Shown in pieces: positions 41,095 through 50,677 of a DNA stretch of 64,000 bases. Numbering within the stretch: the first letter of the stretch is position 1; every line of letters begins with the position of its first letter. The DNA is from Pseudomonas sp. ATCC PTA-122608 (lineage in GTDB: Bacteria > Pseudomonadota > Gammaproteobacteria > Pseudomonadales > Pseudomonadaceae): NCBI RefSeq assembly GCF_001952855.1, contig NZ_LPNO01000008.1:89264-153263 (forward strand). Reading direction: 5' to 3'. The translations under genes and the position numbers were made by a program. Under the pieces are notes generated by a model. It saw nothing but the letters and a program-made list of their open reading frames with translations. It searched no databases and was not told the origin of the DNA.

Positions 41095-42591
41095 ATGGCA
41101 AAAACCTTCGAGCTCGAAACACTGAAGATGCGGCTCACCGACCCCGAGTTTCAGTTGCTGGATCTGCACCAGCGGATTCAGCGAGCCCTGCGTGCACTGA
41201 TCCTCGACGGAGCCCTTGACGCAGGCCTGAAACTGCCGGCAACCCGGGTTCTGGCCAAGACGCTCGGCGTTGCCCGCGACACGGTCGAGAACGCCTACGT
41301 GCAATTGCAGCGTGATGGCTTCATCGTGCGGCGCGAGGGTTCGGGCAGCTATGTATCCGAGACGGTTGGTACCGAATTGCGCGGGGCGGCGCGTCGGCGT
41401 ATGAAGTTGCAAGACACCCCACGCAGCGAGGTGGCGCCAGGACCGGGTTTGAGCCGGCGCGGTCGGATGATTTTCGACAGTGGTGGAGTTAACGATCAAC
41501 AGGTGATCAAGGCCTTTGCCACAGGTCTGCCGGAAACCCGCACCTTCCCCACCGATGTCTGGGAACGCCTGCAACGCCAGGTCATGAAGGACTACCGCGG
41601 CAATGTGCTGCTGCACGGAGACCCGCAAGGCGCCGAGCCTCTGCGCAAGGCCATAGCCACCTACTTGAACCTCGAACGCGGGGCCACATGCTCCCCCGAT
41701 CAGATTCTGGTGTTGAGCAGCACTCGCCAGGCCCTGTTCCTGTGTGCCCAGTTGCTAGTGGACGCCGGCAAACCAATCCTGCTGGAAAACCCGGGCTACT
41801 ACGGCGCCAGGAAGGCCTTTGAAACCGCCGAGACCAAGGTCGTGCCCATTGACGTCGATGACCAGGGCATCCGCACGGACCTGCTGTACGCCGACCGTAG
41901 CGGCGCCAATTGCGTCTATGTCACGCCGTCTCATCAATACCCCACCGGCGCGACCTTGCCGCTGGAGCGTCGTCTTGAGCTGATCAACTGGGCAGCGGAG
42001 AAGGGCAAGTGGGTCATCGAAGATGACTACGACAGCGAGTTTCACTACGACGGGCAGCCTACTGCCTGCGTTCAGGGCCTGGACAAGTACCAGCGTACCC
42101 TCTACATCGGCACCTTCAGCAAGACCCTCTACCCTGGGTTGCGAATGGGCTACATGGTACTGCCCCACGAGTTGATCAACGCCTTCACCTACGCGCGCAG
42201 CATCATCGACGGCCACACGCCACAAATCCTGCAACTGACCCTGGCGCGTTTTATGGAGGACGGCCACTACAACGCCCATGTCCGGGCCATGCGCAAGCTG
42301 TATGCCGGGCGCCGTTCCATCATGCTCGATGCGATCGGCAAGCACCTGGACGGCATCGTTACCGCTTTGCGTCCTCCCGGCGGGCTACAAATTCCCTGCC
42401 TGCTGCACGATGGTTGGTCGGAGGAAAAGACCCTCCGCCAAGCTGCCAGCGCGGGCGTGCAACTGCCCGGCCTCAGTCGGCTGTACGCCGGCGAGGAGAA
42501 GAAACACGGTTGGCTATTGGGGTATTCGTCCTTGACCGCCTATGAAATCGAAGCAGCGATGCTGCGCCTGGCCAATGCGCTAAGTAAGTAA
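41095..42591 (+). CDS. MocR/PdxR-family regulator with aminotransferase-like domain
   Basis: This 498-residue fusion has an N-terminal GntR winged helix (residues about 24-92, LHQRIQRALRALILDGALDAGLKLPATRVLAKTLGV) and a C-terminal fold-type I aminotransferase domain (about 130-490). The PLP-binding motif is TFSKTLYPGLRMGY, with Lys343, and the upstream Asp is in IEDDYDSEFHYDG. MocR regulators sense PLP or an amine-PLP aldimine and usually control a divergent gene. Here the divergent neighbour is benE, 152 bp away, an unusual partner. The site of control could also be its own gene. Confidence 0.88.
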   Translation: MAKTFELETLKMRLTDPEFQLLDLHQRIQRALRALILDGALDAGLKLPATRVLAKTLGVARDTVENAYVQLQRDGFIVRREGSGSYVSETVGTELRGAARRRMKLQDTPRSEVAPGPGLSRRGRMIFDSGGVNDQQVIKAFATGLPETRTFPTDVWERLQRQVMKDYRGNVLLHGDPQGAEPLRKAIATYLNLERGATCSPDQILVLSSTRQALFLCAQLLVDAGKPILLENPGYYGARKAFETAETKVVPIDVDDQGIRTDLLYADRSGANCVYVTPSHQYPTGATLPLERRLELINWAAEKGKWVIEDDYDSEFHYDGQPTACVQGLDKYQRTLYIGTFSKTLYPGLRMGYMVLPHELINAFTYARSIIDGHTPQILQLTLARFMEDGHYNAHVRAMRKLYAGRRSIMLDAIGKHLDGIVTALRPPGGLQIPCLLHDGWSEEKTLRQAASAGVQLPGLSRLYAGEEKKHGWLLGYSSLTAYEIEAAMLRLANALSK

Positions 42592-42939
42592 TAGGCCTGC
42601 AAAGCCCCAGCTTTCTTGGCCCCCATAGCGGGTAAACATTTCAAAAAGGGCACCTGGGGCAACCTGCCGCTGGTGGATGTGAGTAACGGCGAGCTGACCG
42701 ATATGTGTGAAATGCGGTTGTACGTAAAAACCTTGCTGGTCTCCCAACCGCTGGCCATTGTTGCTTGCTGAGCGTTCCGCTAGGACTGGTCGGGGTGGTT
42801 GGAGTACGTTTGCGTCATGCAGGTCGGTTCAAGTCTTGATGGCGCTCCACCTTATGCCCCGGCTTTGCCCAACTGAAAAAGACGTTCAAGATTTTCCCCC
42901 TACGTGCTATCCATGGCTGTTTGTCGACAGGAGTCGAGC
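42592..42939. other. Intergenic region with a possible gene remnant
   Basis: From about 42629 to 42771 one plus-strand frame reads HFKKGTWGNLPLVDVSNGEL...MCEMRLYVKTLL and ends at a TGA. It looks protein-like but has no start or SD and I cannot name the parent family. The remainder includes the leader of the peptidase gene (CAGGAG at 42928-42933). No tRNA or terminator is seen. Confidence 0.35.
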
Positions 42940-44985
42940 ATGACCACGCTTCCCACCATCACCGCTGATCCTTTCCAATGGCTTGAAGACGTCGAAGGCG
43001 AGCAATCGATGCACTGGGTGCAAGCTCAGAACCTCAAGACCGAAGACCGACTCGCCCGCTCCGACAGCTTCCGGCAAATCAAAGCCGATGTGCTGGAGAT
43101 GCTGGACTCGGACAGCAATATCCCCTACGTCGACAAGGTCGGCGGCCATTACTACAACTTCTGGATGGACGCCGCTCACCCGCGGGGCCTATGGCGTCGC
43201 ACCACGCTGGCGGAATACCGCAAGCCTCAGCCTGCCTGGGAAACGCTGCTGGACCTGGATGCGCTGAACGCCGCCGAGGGCGAAAACTGGGTATGGCACG
43301 GTGCTGACTATTTGCGCCCGGACTACCAGCGCTGCCTGCTGGCGTTGTCCCGCGGCGGCGCGGATGCGAGTGTCACCCGGGAGTTTGATCTGGCCACCAA
43401 GACCTGGGTCGAAGACGGTTTCCAGTTGCCCGAGTCCAAGGGCGGCCTGGGCTGGATCGACCATGACAACGCCTATGTCTTCACCGATTTTGGTGAGGGC
43501 ACGATGACCCGCTCCGGTTACCCGCGCATCGTCAAACAGTGGCAGCGCGGTACGCCGCTGAGTGCTGCCCGTGTTGTCTACGAAGGCGAGCTGGATGATA
43601 TGTACATCGCGGCGATGCACGACGACACGCCCGGCCATGAGCGTGACTTCGTCAGCCGCACGCTGGCGTTCTACAACAACGAGCTGTACCTGCGGGGCAG
43701 CGACAACCAGTTAAGCAAAATCGATGCGCCGAACTCGGCGGAAAAGTCGGTATACAAAGACTGGCTGCTGCTGGAACTGCGGGAGGACTGGACGCTTGAT
43801 GAGGTGTTTGTGGCCGGTTCGTTGCTGGCGATCCGGTTCGATCGTTTCATGGCAGGGCAGCGGGATTTCGACGTGCTGTTCACCCCTACGGACAGTACCT
43901 CGCTGGCGGGTTTTTTCTGGACGCTGAATCACCTGGTGCTGAACGTACTCGATCACGTCAAGAACCGTCTCAGTGTGCTGACTCCCGGCGCGAACGGATG
44001 GCAGCACAGCCCGTTCACGGGGGCGCCGGGCATGGGGACAGTGGGTGCCAGCGCAGTGGACAGCGACGACAGTGACGCCCTCTGGCTGGTGACCACCGAC
44101 TATCTGACGCCGACCACCTTATCGCTGGCCGAGATCGGTCATCCGCCCGAGGTACTGAAAGCCCTGCCGGCATTTTTCGATTCCAGCCAGCATGTGATCG
44201 AGCAGCACTTCGCGGTCTCCAGGGATGGCACCCGTGTGCCGTATTTCCTGGTGCTCGGGAAAGACCTGCCGCGCAACGGCACCGCGCCGACCTTGCTCTA
44301 TGGCTACGGCGGCTTTGAATACTCCCTGACCCCGTATTACTCCGGTAAGGCAGGCCGCGCCTGGCTCTCGAAGGGCGGGGTGTACGTGGTTGCCAACATT
44401 CGCGGTGGCGGTGAATACGGTCCTCGCTGGCACCAGGCGGCACTCAAGCAGAACCGTCCGCGCGCCTATGAAGATTTTGCCGCGGTGGCCCGCGACCTGA
44501 TCGACCGTGGGATTACTTCGCCCCGACACCTGGGCGCGGAGGGTGGCAGCAACGGTGGCCTATTGGTCGGCAATATGCTGACCCAATACCCTGAACTGTT
44601 CGGTGCAATCGTCTCCCAGGTGCCCTTGCTCGACATGCAGCGTTACCACCTCTTGTTGGCCGGAGCGTCGTGGATGGGGGAGTACGGTAATCCGGACGAG
44701 CCTGAAGAGTGGGCGTACATCCAGACGTTTTCGCCGTACCACCTGTTCGATCCGGCGAAGGCCTACCCACCGGTGTTTTTCCTGACCTCTACCCGCGATG
44801 ACCGCGTGCATCCAGCCCACGCCCGCAAGCTGGCGGCGAAGATGATCGACGCCGGCAAGGACGTGACGTACTACGAAAATATCGAGGGTGGGCACGGCGG
44901 GGCGGCGGACAATGCACAGGCTGCGCATATGAGTGCGCTGGTCTACAGCTTTTTGTGGGAGAAGTTGAGCGTCAGCCGCGACTAA
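42940..44985 (+). CDS. Prolyl oligopeptidase-family serine peptidase (S9A)
   Basis: This 681-residue enzyme has an N-terminal beta-propeller domain (residues about 70-400) that screens peptides and a C-terminal alpha/beta-hydrolase. The catalytic triad is visible: Ser537 in GGSNGG, Asp620/621 in TSTRDDRVHP and His652 in EGGHGG. I chose the ATG at 42940 because AGGAG lies 7 bases upstream. It should cut short peptides, often after proline or basic residues (oligopeptidase B-like enzymes also have this length). There is no signal peptide, so it is cytoplasmic. It ends 4 bp into the convergent LysR gene. Confidence 0.88.
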   Translation: MTTLPTITADPFQWLEDVEGEQSMHWVQAQNLKTEDRLARSDSFRQIKADVLEMLDSDSNIPYVDKVGGHYYNFWMDAAHPRGLWRRTTLAEYRKPQPAWETLLDLDALNAAEGENWVWHGADYLRPDYQRCLLALSRGGADASVTREFDLATKTWVEDGFQLPESKGGLGWIDHDNAYVFTDFGEGTMTRSGYPRIVKQWQRGTPLSAARVVYEGELDDMYIAAMHDDTPGHERDFVSRTLAFYNNELYLRGSDNQLSKIDAPNSAEKSVYKDWLLLELREDWTLDEVFVAGSLLAIRFDRFMAGQRDFDVLFTPTDSTSLAGFFWTLNHLVLNVLDHVKNRLSVLTPGANGWQHSPFTGAPGMGTVGASAVDSDDSDALWLVTTDYLTPTTLSLAEIGHPPEVLKALPAFFDSSQHVIEQHFAVSRDGTRVPYFLVLGKDLPRNGTAPTLLYGYGGFEYSLTPYYSGKAGRAWLSKGGVYVVANIRGGGEYGPRWHQAALKQNRPRAYEDFAAVARDLIDRGITSPRHLGAEGGSNGGLLVGNMLTQYPELFGAIVSQVPLLDMQRYHLLLAGASWMGEYGNPDEPEEWAYIQTFSPYHLFDPAKAYPPVFFLTSTRDDRVHPAHARKLAAKMIDAGKDVTYYENIEGGHGGAADNAQAAHMSALVYSFLWEKLSVSRD

Positions 44986-45851
44986 CCGGCGCAGGCAGTT
45001 GCCAGATTGGCGATCAACCATTCACTGAAGCACCGTGCCAGCGGGTTGTTTTCGCTGTCACGGTGGGTCAGCAAGGCCCAGTTGGGCCCACGAATGGTTG
45101 CCTCTACCAGCGGCTGCAATAGCCCGCTTTCCAGCGGCTGGCGACTCAATAACCGGCTGACCAGCGCAATCCCCAAGCCCGTACAGGCCGCATCCAGCAA
45201 CAGCCCCGGGTCAGAGAAGTTCAGCCCCTGATCCTTCTGGCCCACATCAATCCCGGCCTCTACCGCCCAATGGCTCCAATCCATCTCCCGCTCGCCGTGG
45301 AGGGTGGTGCGTTGCTCCTTGGGCAGTGCCAACACGCGCGGATGGCACGCTGGGAAAAGGCGGTCGGCATGCAGCACCTTGAAGCTGCATTCGGCCTGGG
45401 AACTGATGTCGTCGCGCACGGCGAGGTCGATGGTCTGGCTGGCCATGTCCGGGACTTCGTCGGTGCTGAATATCCACAGGTCTACTTCAGGGTGCTGGCG
45501 GCGGAAATCTTCCAGGCGCGGCAACAGCCAGTGGCGGGCGAAGGTTGGCGTGGTGTTGAGCACCAGTTGATTGGGTTTGCGGTACTGCCCCAGGCGACGA
45601 ACCCCCACGGCCAATTGCTGCAATAACGCCTGGGTGGTGCTGAGGAAATCGTGCCCGGCATCGGTCAGGCTGACGCTGCGCCCACTGCGGAAAAACAGCG
45701 GCTGTTCCAGGTACGCCTCAAGGCTGCGAATTTGCTGGCTGATTGCCGATTGGGTGAGGTGCAGTTCCTCGGCGGCCTTGTGGAAACTGCCCAACCGGGC
45801 GGCGGCTTCGAAGCCGCGAAGGGTGCCCAGGGGCGGCCAATGGTTAAGCAT
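44982..45851 (-). CDS. LysR-family regulator (GcvA-like) beside the agmatine cluster
   Basis: This 289-residue protein starts LGTLRGFEAAARLGSFHKAAEELHLTQSAISQQIRSLE, the GcvA/AmpR-like HTH. The effector domain contains PTFARHWLLPRLEDF and SDPGLLLDAACTGLGIALV. It is divergent from the aguA-type gene at 45986 (134-bp gap) and is the obvious candidate to control the agmatine/polyamine group. A CTGAT-N11-ATCAG palindrome directly upstream of its start suggests autoregulation. Confidence 0.88.
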   Translation of the reverse strand: MLNHWPPLGTLRGFEAAARLGSFHKAAEELHLTQSAISQQIRSLEAYLEQPLFFRSGRSVSLTDAGHDFLSTTQALLQQLAVGVRRLGQYRKPNQLVLNTTPTFARHWLLPRLEDFRRQHPEVDLWIFSTDEVPDMASQTIDLAVRDDISSQAECSFKVLHADRLFPACHPRVLALPKEQRTTLHGEREMDWSHWAVEAGIDVGQKDQGLNFSDPGLLLDAACTGLGIALVSRLLSRQPLESGLLQPLVEATIRGPNWALLTHRDSENNPLARCFSEWLIANLATACAG

Positions 45852-45852
45852 G

Positions 45853-45873
45853 CTGATAAGTTCCTCTAATCAG
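45853..45873. promoter_or_regulatory. Palindrome at the LysR start (candidate operator)
   Basis: CTGAT-AAGTTCCTCTA-ATCAG is a perfect 5-bp inverted repeat with 11-bp spacing, a LysR-box geometry. It starts 2 bp upstream of the regulator's ATG and covers its SD region, so bound protein would block transcription or translation of the regulator gene. It lies 113 bp from the aguA start. Confidence 0.35.
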
Positions 45874-45985
45874 TTTTCCACAAAATCCATCGTTTGTTTG
45901 CCCGTTTTTACAGCCGTAGCATGCATGCCAAGACCTCGCAGACAGTTTTCATTGAACACAATGACTTAACTCAAAGGTATTTGTC

Positions 45986-47038
45986 ATGCAGCAGAATGAA
46001 ATTCAGGACAGTGGCTGGTGGATGCCGGCGGAGTGGGCCAGGCATGCGGCGACGTGGATGGTCTGGCCGCATAACCAGGCGCTTTGGGAGTCTGGCTGGG
46101 GCGTTACGTTGCCACTGGTGCAGGAAGACTTTGCCCGTGTTGCCAATACCATCGCGCGTTTTGAACCGGTGAAAATGATCGTTGACCCTTCGGCCGTCGC
46201 CGGCGCCCGGGCATTGTGCGGGCCGAACATTGACCTGATCGAGCTGGCAGTGAACGACAGCTGGTGTCGCGACTCCGGCCCGAGCTTTGTGTGCCACCCG
46301 CAACGGGGCCTCGCCGGTGTGAGCTGGCGCTTCAATGCGTGGGGCGGCAAGTCGGCCCATGACCTGGACGAAAGCCTGGCCCGCCGCGTGCTCAATCACA
46401 TGGGCATGGAATGCTTCGGCACGCCGTTGAGCAACGAAGGCGGCGCGATTCATGTGGACGGCGAGGGCACGTTGATTACCACCGAATCGGTGTTGCTCAA
46501 TCCCAACCGTAACCCTGGGATGACCAAGGCCGAGATCGAGGCGATCTTCACGCGCTTGCTGGGCGTGAAAAAAACCATCTGGCTGCCAGGGGATCCCGAC
46601 CATGTGACTGGCGACATGACCGACGGCCATGTCGATGGCGTGTGCGCCTTCGCCCGCCCGGGCGTGTTGCTGGTGGATGCCACCCACGACAAACACTCGG
46701 TGTACGCCGAGGTGGTTCGGGAAAATCGCCGTGCCCTGGAGTTGGCCACCGACGCCCGCGGCCGCCGCTTCGAGCTGATCGAGCTGTATGAAGCCACCGA
46801 CGCCGTAGACACCGAGGCCGAAGTGTTTTGTGCCTCTTACACCAACTTTTACATCGCCAATAACGCGATCATCATGCCGGCCTATGGCATTGACGCCGAC
46901 CAAGTGGCCGCCGATGTATTGGCCCGGGCGTTTCCGGGGCGCGTGGTGGTGCCGGTACGGATCAATCACCTGGCCCACGGCGGCGGCGGGGTGCATTGCA
47001 TCACCCAGCAGCAACCCGCCTGGCCGGTGAAGGGGTGA
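45986..47038 (+). CDS. aguA: Agmatine deiminase
   Basis: This 350-residue cytoplasmic enzyme of the amidinotransferase/PAD fold hydrolyses agmatine to N-carbamoylputrescine and ammonia. Catalytic Cys338 lies in GGGGVHCITQQQP. The substrate-binding Asp and His appear in NDSWCRDSGP and MTDGHVDG, and the SNEGGAIHVDGEGT segment is family-typical. The length is slightly below the usual 365-370. It is followed 4 bp later by the amidase gene for the next step. AAAGGTATTTGTC precedes the ATG. Confidence 0.9.
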   Translation: MQQNEIQDSGWWMPAEWARHAATWMVWPHNQALWESGWGVTLPLVQEDFARVANTIARFEPVKMIVDPSAVAGARALCGPNIDLIELAVNDSWCRDSGPSFVCHPQRGLAGVSWRFNAWGGKSAHDLDESLARRVLNHMGMECFGTPLSNEGGAIHVDGEGTLITTESVLLNPNRNPGMTKAEIEAIFTRLLGVKKTIWLPGDPDHVTGDMTDGHVDGVCAFARPGVLLVDATHDKHSVYAEVVRENRRALELATDARGRRFELIELYEATDAVDTEAEVFCASYTNFYIANNAIIMPAYGIDADQVAADVLARAFPGRVVVPVRINHLAHGGGGVHCITQQQPAWPVKG

Positions 47039-47042
47039 TGTC

Positions 47043-47936
47043 ATGTCCGTACTGACGATTGGTGTCACGCAAATGCCCTGCACCTGGGACCTGCCGAACA
47101 ACCTGGATCTGGCCGAACAATTGGTGCGTGATGCGGCCAGCAAAGGCGCCCAAGTGATCCTGCTGCAGGAGCTGTTTGCCACGCCGTATTTTTGCATCGA
47201 GCAGCATCACAAACACCTGGCGCTGGCGCAGGAATACCGGCACAGCGCGGTGCTCAAACGCTTCGCCGCCCTGGCCCGGGAACTGGGCGTGGTGCTGCCC
47301 CTCAGTTGGTTCGAAAAGGCCGGCAATGCCTGTTTCAACTCACTGAGCGTGGCCGATGCGGATGGGCAGTTACTCGGGGTGTACCGCAAGACCCATATCC
47401 CCAACGCCATCGGTTATCAGGAGAAGGAATACTTCAGCCCCGGCGATACCGGATTTCGGGTCTGGGACACGGCATTCGGGCGCATCGGCCTGGGCATCTG
47501 CTGGGATCAGTGGTTCCCCGAGACCGCGCGCTGCCTGGCGCTGATGGGCGCCGAAGTGTTGCTGTTTCCCACGGCCATCGGTTCTGAGCCGGGCTGCGCG
47601 GCCCTGGATTCCCGGGACCATTGGCAGATGACCATGCGTGGGCATGCGGCTGCCAACCTCGTGCCGGTAGTCGCCTCTAACCGTGTCGGCCGCGAGGTGG
47701 CGACTACCGACCCGACTTTGCAGATGGACTTCTACGGCTCGTCCTTCATCTGCAATCACAAGGGCAAGTTGCTCGCCGAAGCGGACCGCGACAGCACCGG
47801 TGTGCTGGTGCACCGCCTGGACCTGGCGGCGATGCGCGAGGACCGCCTGACCTGGGGCATCTACCGCGACCGTCGCCCGGAAATGTATGGCGGGTTGTTG
47901 AGTCTGGATGGTCACCACACCTACCGAGGGCTTTGA
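47043..47936 (+). CDS. aguB: N-carbamoylputrescine amidase
   Basis: This 297-residue carbon-nitrogen hydrolase cleaves N-carbamoylputrescine to putrescine, CO2 and ammonia. The Glu-Lys-Cys triad is E43 (LLQELF), K116 (VYRKTHIP) and C153 (GLGICWDQWFPE); the I-C-W-D-Q-W-F-P-E signature is specific for AguB-type enzymes. It starts 4 bp after aguA and its TGA is 1 bp from the ATG of the binding-protein gene, so translation is coupled. Putrescine would then feed into GABA and succinate. Confidence 0.92.
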   Translation: MSVLTIGVTQMPCTWDLPNNLDLAEQLVRDAASKGAQVILLQELFATPYFCIEQHHKHLALAQEYRHSAVLKRFAALARELGVVLPLSWFEKAGNACFNSLSVADADGQLLGVYRKTHIPNAIGYQEKEYFSPGDTGFRVWDTAFGRIGLGICWDQWFPETARCLALMGAEVLLFPTAIGSEPGCAALDSRDHWQMTMRGHAAANLVPVVASNRVGREVATTDPTLQMDFYGSSFICNHKGKLLAEADRDSTGVLVHRLDLAAMREDRLTWGIYRDRRPEMYGGLLSLDGHHTYRGL

Positions 47937-47937
47937 G

Positions 47938-49026
47938 ATGAAGATCGCTTGCACGCTGTTGCTCTGCTGCCTGGCGCTGGCGCCGTCGCTGCACGCCGAA
48001 GAAAAGACCTTGAAGCTCTACAACTGGGCCGATTACTTCGCCGAGGACACGTTGTCGCGGTTTACCGCCGAAACCGGGATCCAGGTGATCTACGATGTGA
48101 TGGACGGCAGCGAAACCCTGGAGGCCAAGCTGATGGCCGGCGGCAGCGGATATGACCTGATCTTCCCTGGCGACACCGTGGGCGAACGGCTCATGCGTGC
48201 TGGAAGCCTGCAACCGCTGGATCAGTCCAGGCTCACCGCCCTGAAGGATATCGAGCCCGGTTTGCAGAAGCTGCGTACGCACTACACCTACTCGAACACC
48301 GCCACCGTTCCTTACACCTGGGGCACCATCGGCCTGACCTACAACACCGAGCAAATCAAGCAGCGCCTGCCGGACGCGCCGGTCAACAGCCTCGACCTGT
48401 TGTTCAAGCCGGAGCTGGCCGCCAGGTTCGCCGACTGCGGGATTTCCCTGATCGACTCACCGGACGAAGTGCTGGCGGTAGCACTCAACTATTTGGGGCG
48501 TGACCCACGCAGTGCCAAGCCGGCAGACCTTGCTGCCGCCAGCGAGCTATTGCTCAAGCTGCGGCCCTACATTCGCAAATTCCAGTCGCAACCGGTGACC
48601 GACCTGGTGAACGGCAACCTGTGCCTGTCCCTCGGCTACAGCGGCGACATGACCCAGGCGCAACGGGCGGCGGATGCTGCCGGCAAAAAGGTTACGTTCG
48701 ACTATCACATCCCCCGCGAAGGCACGACGGTGTGGATGGACACCATGGCGATCCCCGTCGATGCCCGGCATCCGGAGTACGCCTACGCGTTCATCAATTT
48801 CGTGATGCGCCCGGAGAACATGGCGGCGATCAGTAACTTCACCGGCTATCCCACCGCGAACGCCAAGGCGCGTCCTGATGTAGATCCGGCAATGCGCAAC
48901 AACCCGCAGATCTATCCGGATGAAGCCACGTTCGAACGGTTGATCCCGGGTAAAGATATTCCCCAGGCGGACATGCGTGCGCGCATGCGGGTCTGGACCA
49001 AGTTTAAGACCGCTACCGTCAAATGA
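47938..49026 (+). CDS. Periplasmic polyamine-binding protein (PotF/SpuD-type)
   Basis: This 362-residue type 2 periplasmic binding protein has a signal peptide MKIACTLLLCCLALAPSLHA. I chose the ATG at 47938, 1 bp after the aguB stop and directly at the signal sequence. The mature start KTLKLYNWADYFAEDTLSRF, then GYDLIFPGD and the aromatic cage strands (YTWGTIGL, SLGYSGDM, WMDTMAIPVDA) match PotF/SpuD proteins that bind putrescine or spermidine. No potGHI-like permease or ATPase genes are adjacent, so it must share a transporter encoded elsewhere or act as a sensor. Confidence 0.9.
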   Translation: MKIACTLLLCCLALAPSLHAEEKTLKLYNWADYFAEDTLSRFTAETGIQVIYDVMDGSETLEAKLMAGGSGYDLIFPGDTVGERLMRAGSLQPLDQSRLTALKDIEPGLQKLRTHYTYSNTATVPYTWGTIGLTYNTEQIKQRLPDAPVNSLDLLFKPELAARFADCGISLIDSPDEVLAVALNYLGRDPRSAKPADLAAASELLLKLRPYIRKFQSQPVTDLVNGNLCLSLGYSGDMTQAQRAADAAGKKVTFDYHIPREGTTVWMDTMAIPVDARHPEYAYAFINFVMRPENMAAISNFTGYPTANAKARPDVDPAMRNNPQIYPDEATFERLIPGKDIPQADMRARMRVWTKFKTATVK

Positions 49027-49046
49027 TTCAACTTCCAGAGGCACTT

Positions 49047-50165
49047 ATGGCAACACGTCGCGAATTCATCAAACAGGTATCGGTGTTAGCCGCCCTGGGC
49101 GCAGCCGCGTCCGTAGGGTTGGGCTCACGCTGGGCACAGGCCGCCAAAAAGGGGAGCTGGATCATGCCGGACGAAGGTGAAAAACATCAGCAAGCGTTCA
49201 TCGCCTTTGGCGCGCAGGAGGCCATTCACGAAGACTTCACGCCGGATGTGCAAGAAGCCCTGGGCCGGATCGCCCGCGCCATCGCCCGTCACGAGCCGGT
49301 GACCGTGTTCTGCCGCGAGGATGAGCGGGCGCTGGCCGAAGAAAAATGCGGCACCCACAACACCACATTCGTGGTCACCGAGCTGGACGACATCTGGATG
49401 CGCGACACCGGCGCCAATTTTGTCGTCGATGGCCAGGGCGGGCTGGGCGCCGTGGATTTCAACTTCAACGGCTGGGGTAATAAACAACAGCACGCCGAGG
49501 ATGCGCAGTTGGCCGCCCTAGTGGCTGAAGTCACCGAGGCCCAGCCGATTCGCAGCGAACTGGTGGGCGAGGGCGGCGCCATCGAGGTGGATGGCCACGG
49601 CACCGGGATCATGACCGAAAGCAGCTGGATCAATACCAACCGCAATCCGGGCTGGAGTAAGGCGGATGTCGAGGCCGAGCTGAAGACGCGCCTGGGCCTG
49701 CGCAAAATCATCTGGCTACCGGGCATCAAGGGCAAAGACATCACCGATGCCCACGTCGATTTTTATGCACGCTTCGTCAAACCAGGCGTGGTGATTGCCA
49801 ACCTCGACACCGACCCCGGATCCTATGATCACAAGGTCACGCTGGCGCACCTCGACATCCTCAAGCAGGCCACCGATGCGGACGGACGGCCGCTGCAGGT
49901 GCACACCGTGTCGCCGCCGCTTAATCCACGCAAAAGCCGGTTCAGCCGGAACAATCCGGATTTCGCACCGGGTTATATCAACTACTTCGTCATCAATGGG
50001 GCGGTGATTGGACCCGAGTTCGGCGACAAGGTGGCCGACGCAAAAGCCCTAGCGCTACTGTCCAGGCTCTACCCGGAGCGCGAGGTGGTGCAGCTCAATA
50101 TCGATGCAATCGCGGCGGGTGGTGGTGGGATTCATTGTGTGACCAGTCACCAGCCGATGGTTTAG
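49047..50165 (+). CDS. Tat-exported agmatine deiminase paralogue
   Basis: This 372-residue protein starts MATRREFIKQVSVLAALGAAA, a twin-arginine signal (R-R-E-F-I) cleaved near AQA (about 32). I chose the ATG at 49047 because CCAGAGG precedes it and the Tat signal starts there. The catalytic domain retains WMRDTGANF, the VGEGGAIEVDGHGT segment, ITDAHVDFYARF and Cys364 in AGGGGIHCVTSHQP. It would deiminate agmatine (or a related guanidine) in the periplasm. It follows the binding-protein gene by 20 bp, so the cluster handles agmatine on both sides of the membrane. Confidence 0.88.
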   Translation: MATRREFIKQVSVLAALGAAASVGLGSRWAQAAKKGSWIMPDEGEKHQQAFIAFGAQEAIHEDFTPDVQEALGRIARAIARHEPVTVFCREDERALAEEKCGTHNTTFVVTELDDIWMRDTGANFVVDGQGGLGAVDFNFNGWGNKQQHAEDAQLAALVAEVTEAQPIRSELVGEGGAIEVDGHGTGIMTESSWINTNRNPGWSKADVEAELKTRLGLRKIIWLPGIKGKDITDAHVDFYARFVKPGVVIANLDTDPGSYDHKVTLAHLDILKQATDADGRPLQVHTVSPPLNPRKSRFSRNNPDFAPGYINYFVINGAVIGPEFGDKVADAKALALLSRLYPEREVVQLNIDAIAAGGGGIHCVTSHQPMV

Positions 50166-50677
50166 GCGGGGGCGTCCAATGCCAGCTTCAGATGACGGTA
50201 CGCCTCGACCAACTGGGCCTGGGTAAAGCCCAGGTTCCTGCCGCTGGGATTGGGCAGAACCCACACAGCCGCATGCCCCAGGGTGTGCGGTTGAAGCCCC
50301 CAGGCAATCTGCTTCTGCCCGCTCAACGCGCTATAGGCTGCCTTTCCCAGAAACGCCACATACCGTGGCGCATAACGGGTGATCTTGAGTTCAAAACTCG
50401 CCGCCGCTGCCTTGAATTCATCCACTGACAACTGATCCGCCCGGGCCGTAGGCCGCTCCACCACCGTGGTCAGCCCGCACTGGTACTGCAGAATCGTGCG
50501 GTCGTTTTCCGGCTGCACTTCATGGGGCGTAAACCCGGCCAGGTGTAGCGTGCGCCAGAACCGGTTGCTCCTGCCCATGAAGTGATGGCCGGTGGCGGCG
50601 GCCTTCAGGCCCGGGTTTATTCCGCAGAAAATCACGGCCAGGTCTTTGGTCAGAATGTCTTCGAGTGTTTCGTTCAT
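50162..50677 (-). CDS. mug: G/U mismatch-specific uracil-DNA glycosylase
   Basis: This 171-residue repair enzyme removes uracil and ethenocytosine from G mismatches. The active-site motif is IFCGINPGLKAAATGHHF (residues about 15-32), where GINPG replaces the water-activating residue of UNG, and the second motif is VLPNPSGRN (about 142-150). I chose the ATG at 50677. It overlaps the end of the Tat-deiminase gene by 4 bp, tail to tail. Confidence 0.9.
   Translation of the reverse strand: MNETLEDILTKDLAVIFCGINPGLKAAATGHHFMGRSNRFWRTLHLAGFTPHEVQPENDRTILQYQCGLTTVVERPTARADQLSVDEFKAAAASFELKITRYAPRYVAFLGKAAYSALSGQKQIAWGLQPHTLGHAAVWVLPNPSGRNLGFTQAQLVEAYRHLKLALDAPA

Noticed and set aside
45971..47197. 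A 408-codon minus-strand frame opposite aguA
   Set aside because: The plus strand encodes a complete agmatine deiminase with catalytic Cys and correct operon spacing. The opposite frame has no recognisable fold.
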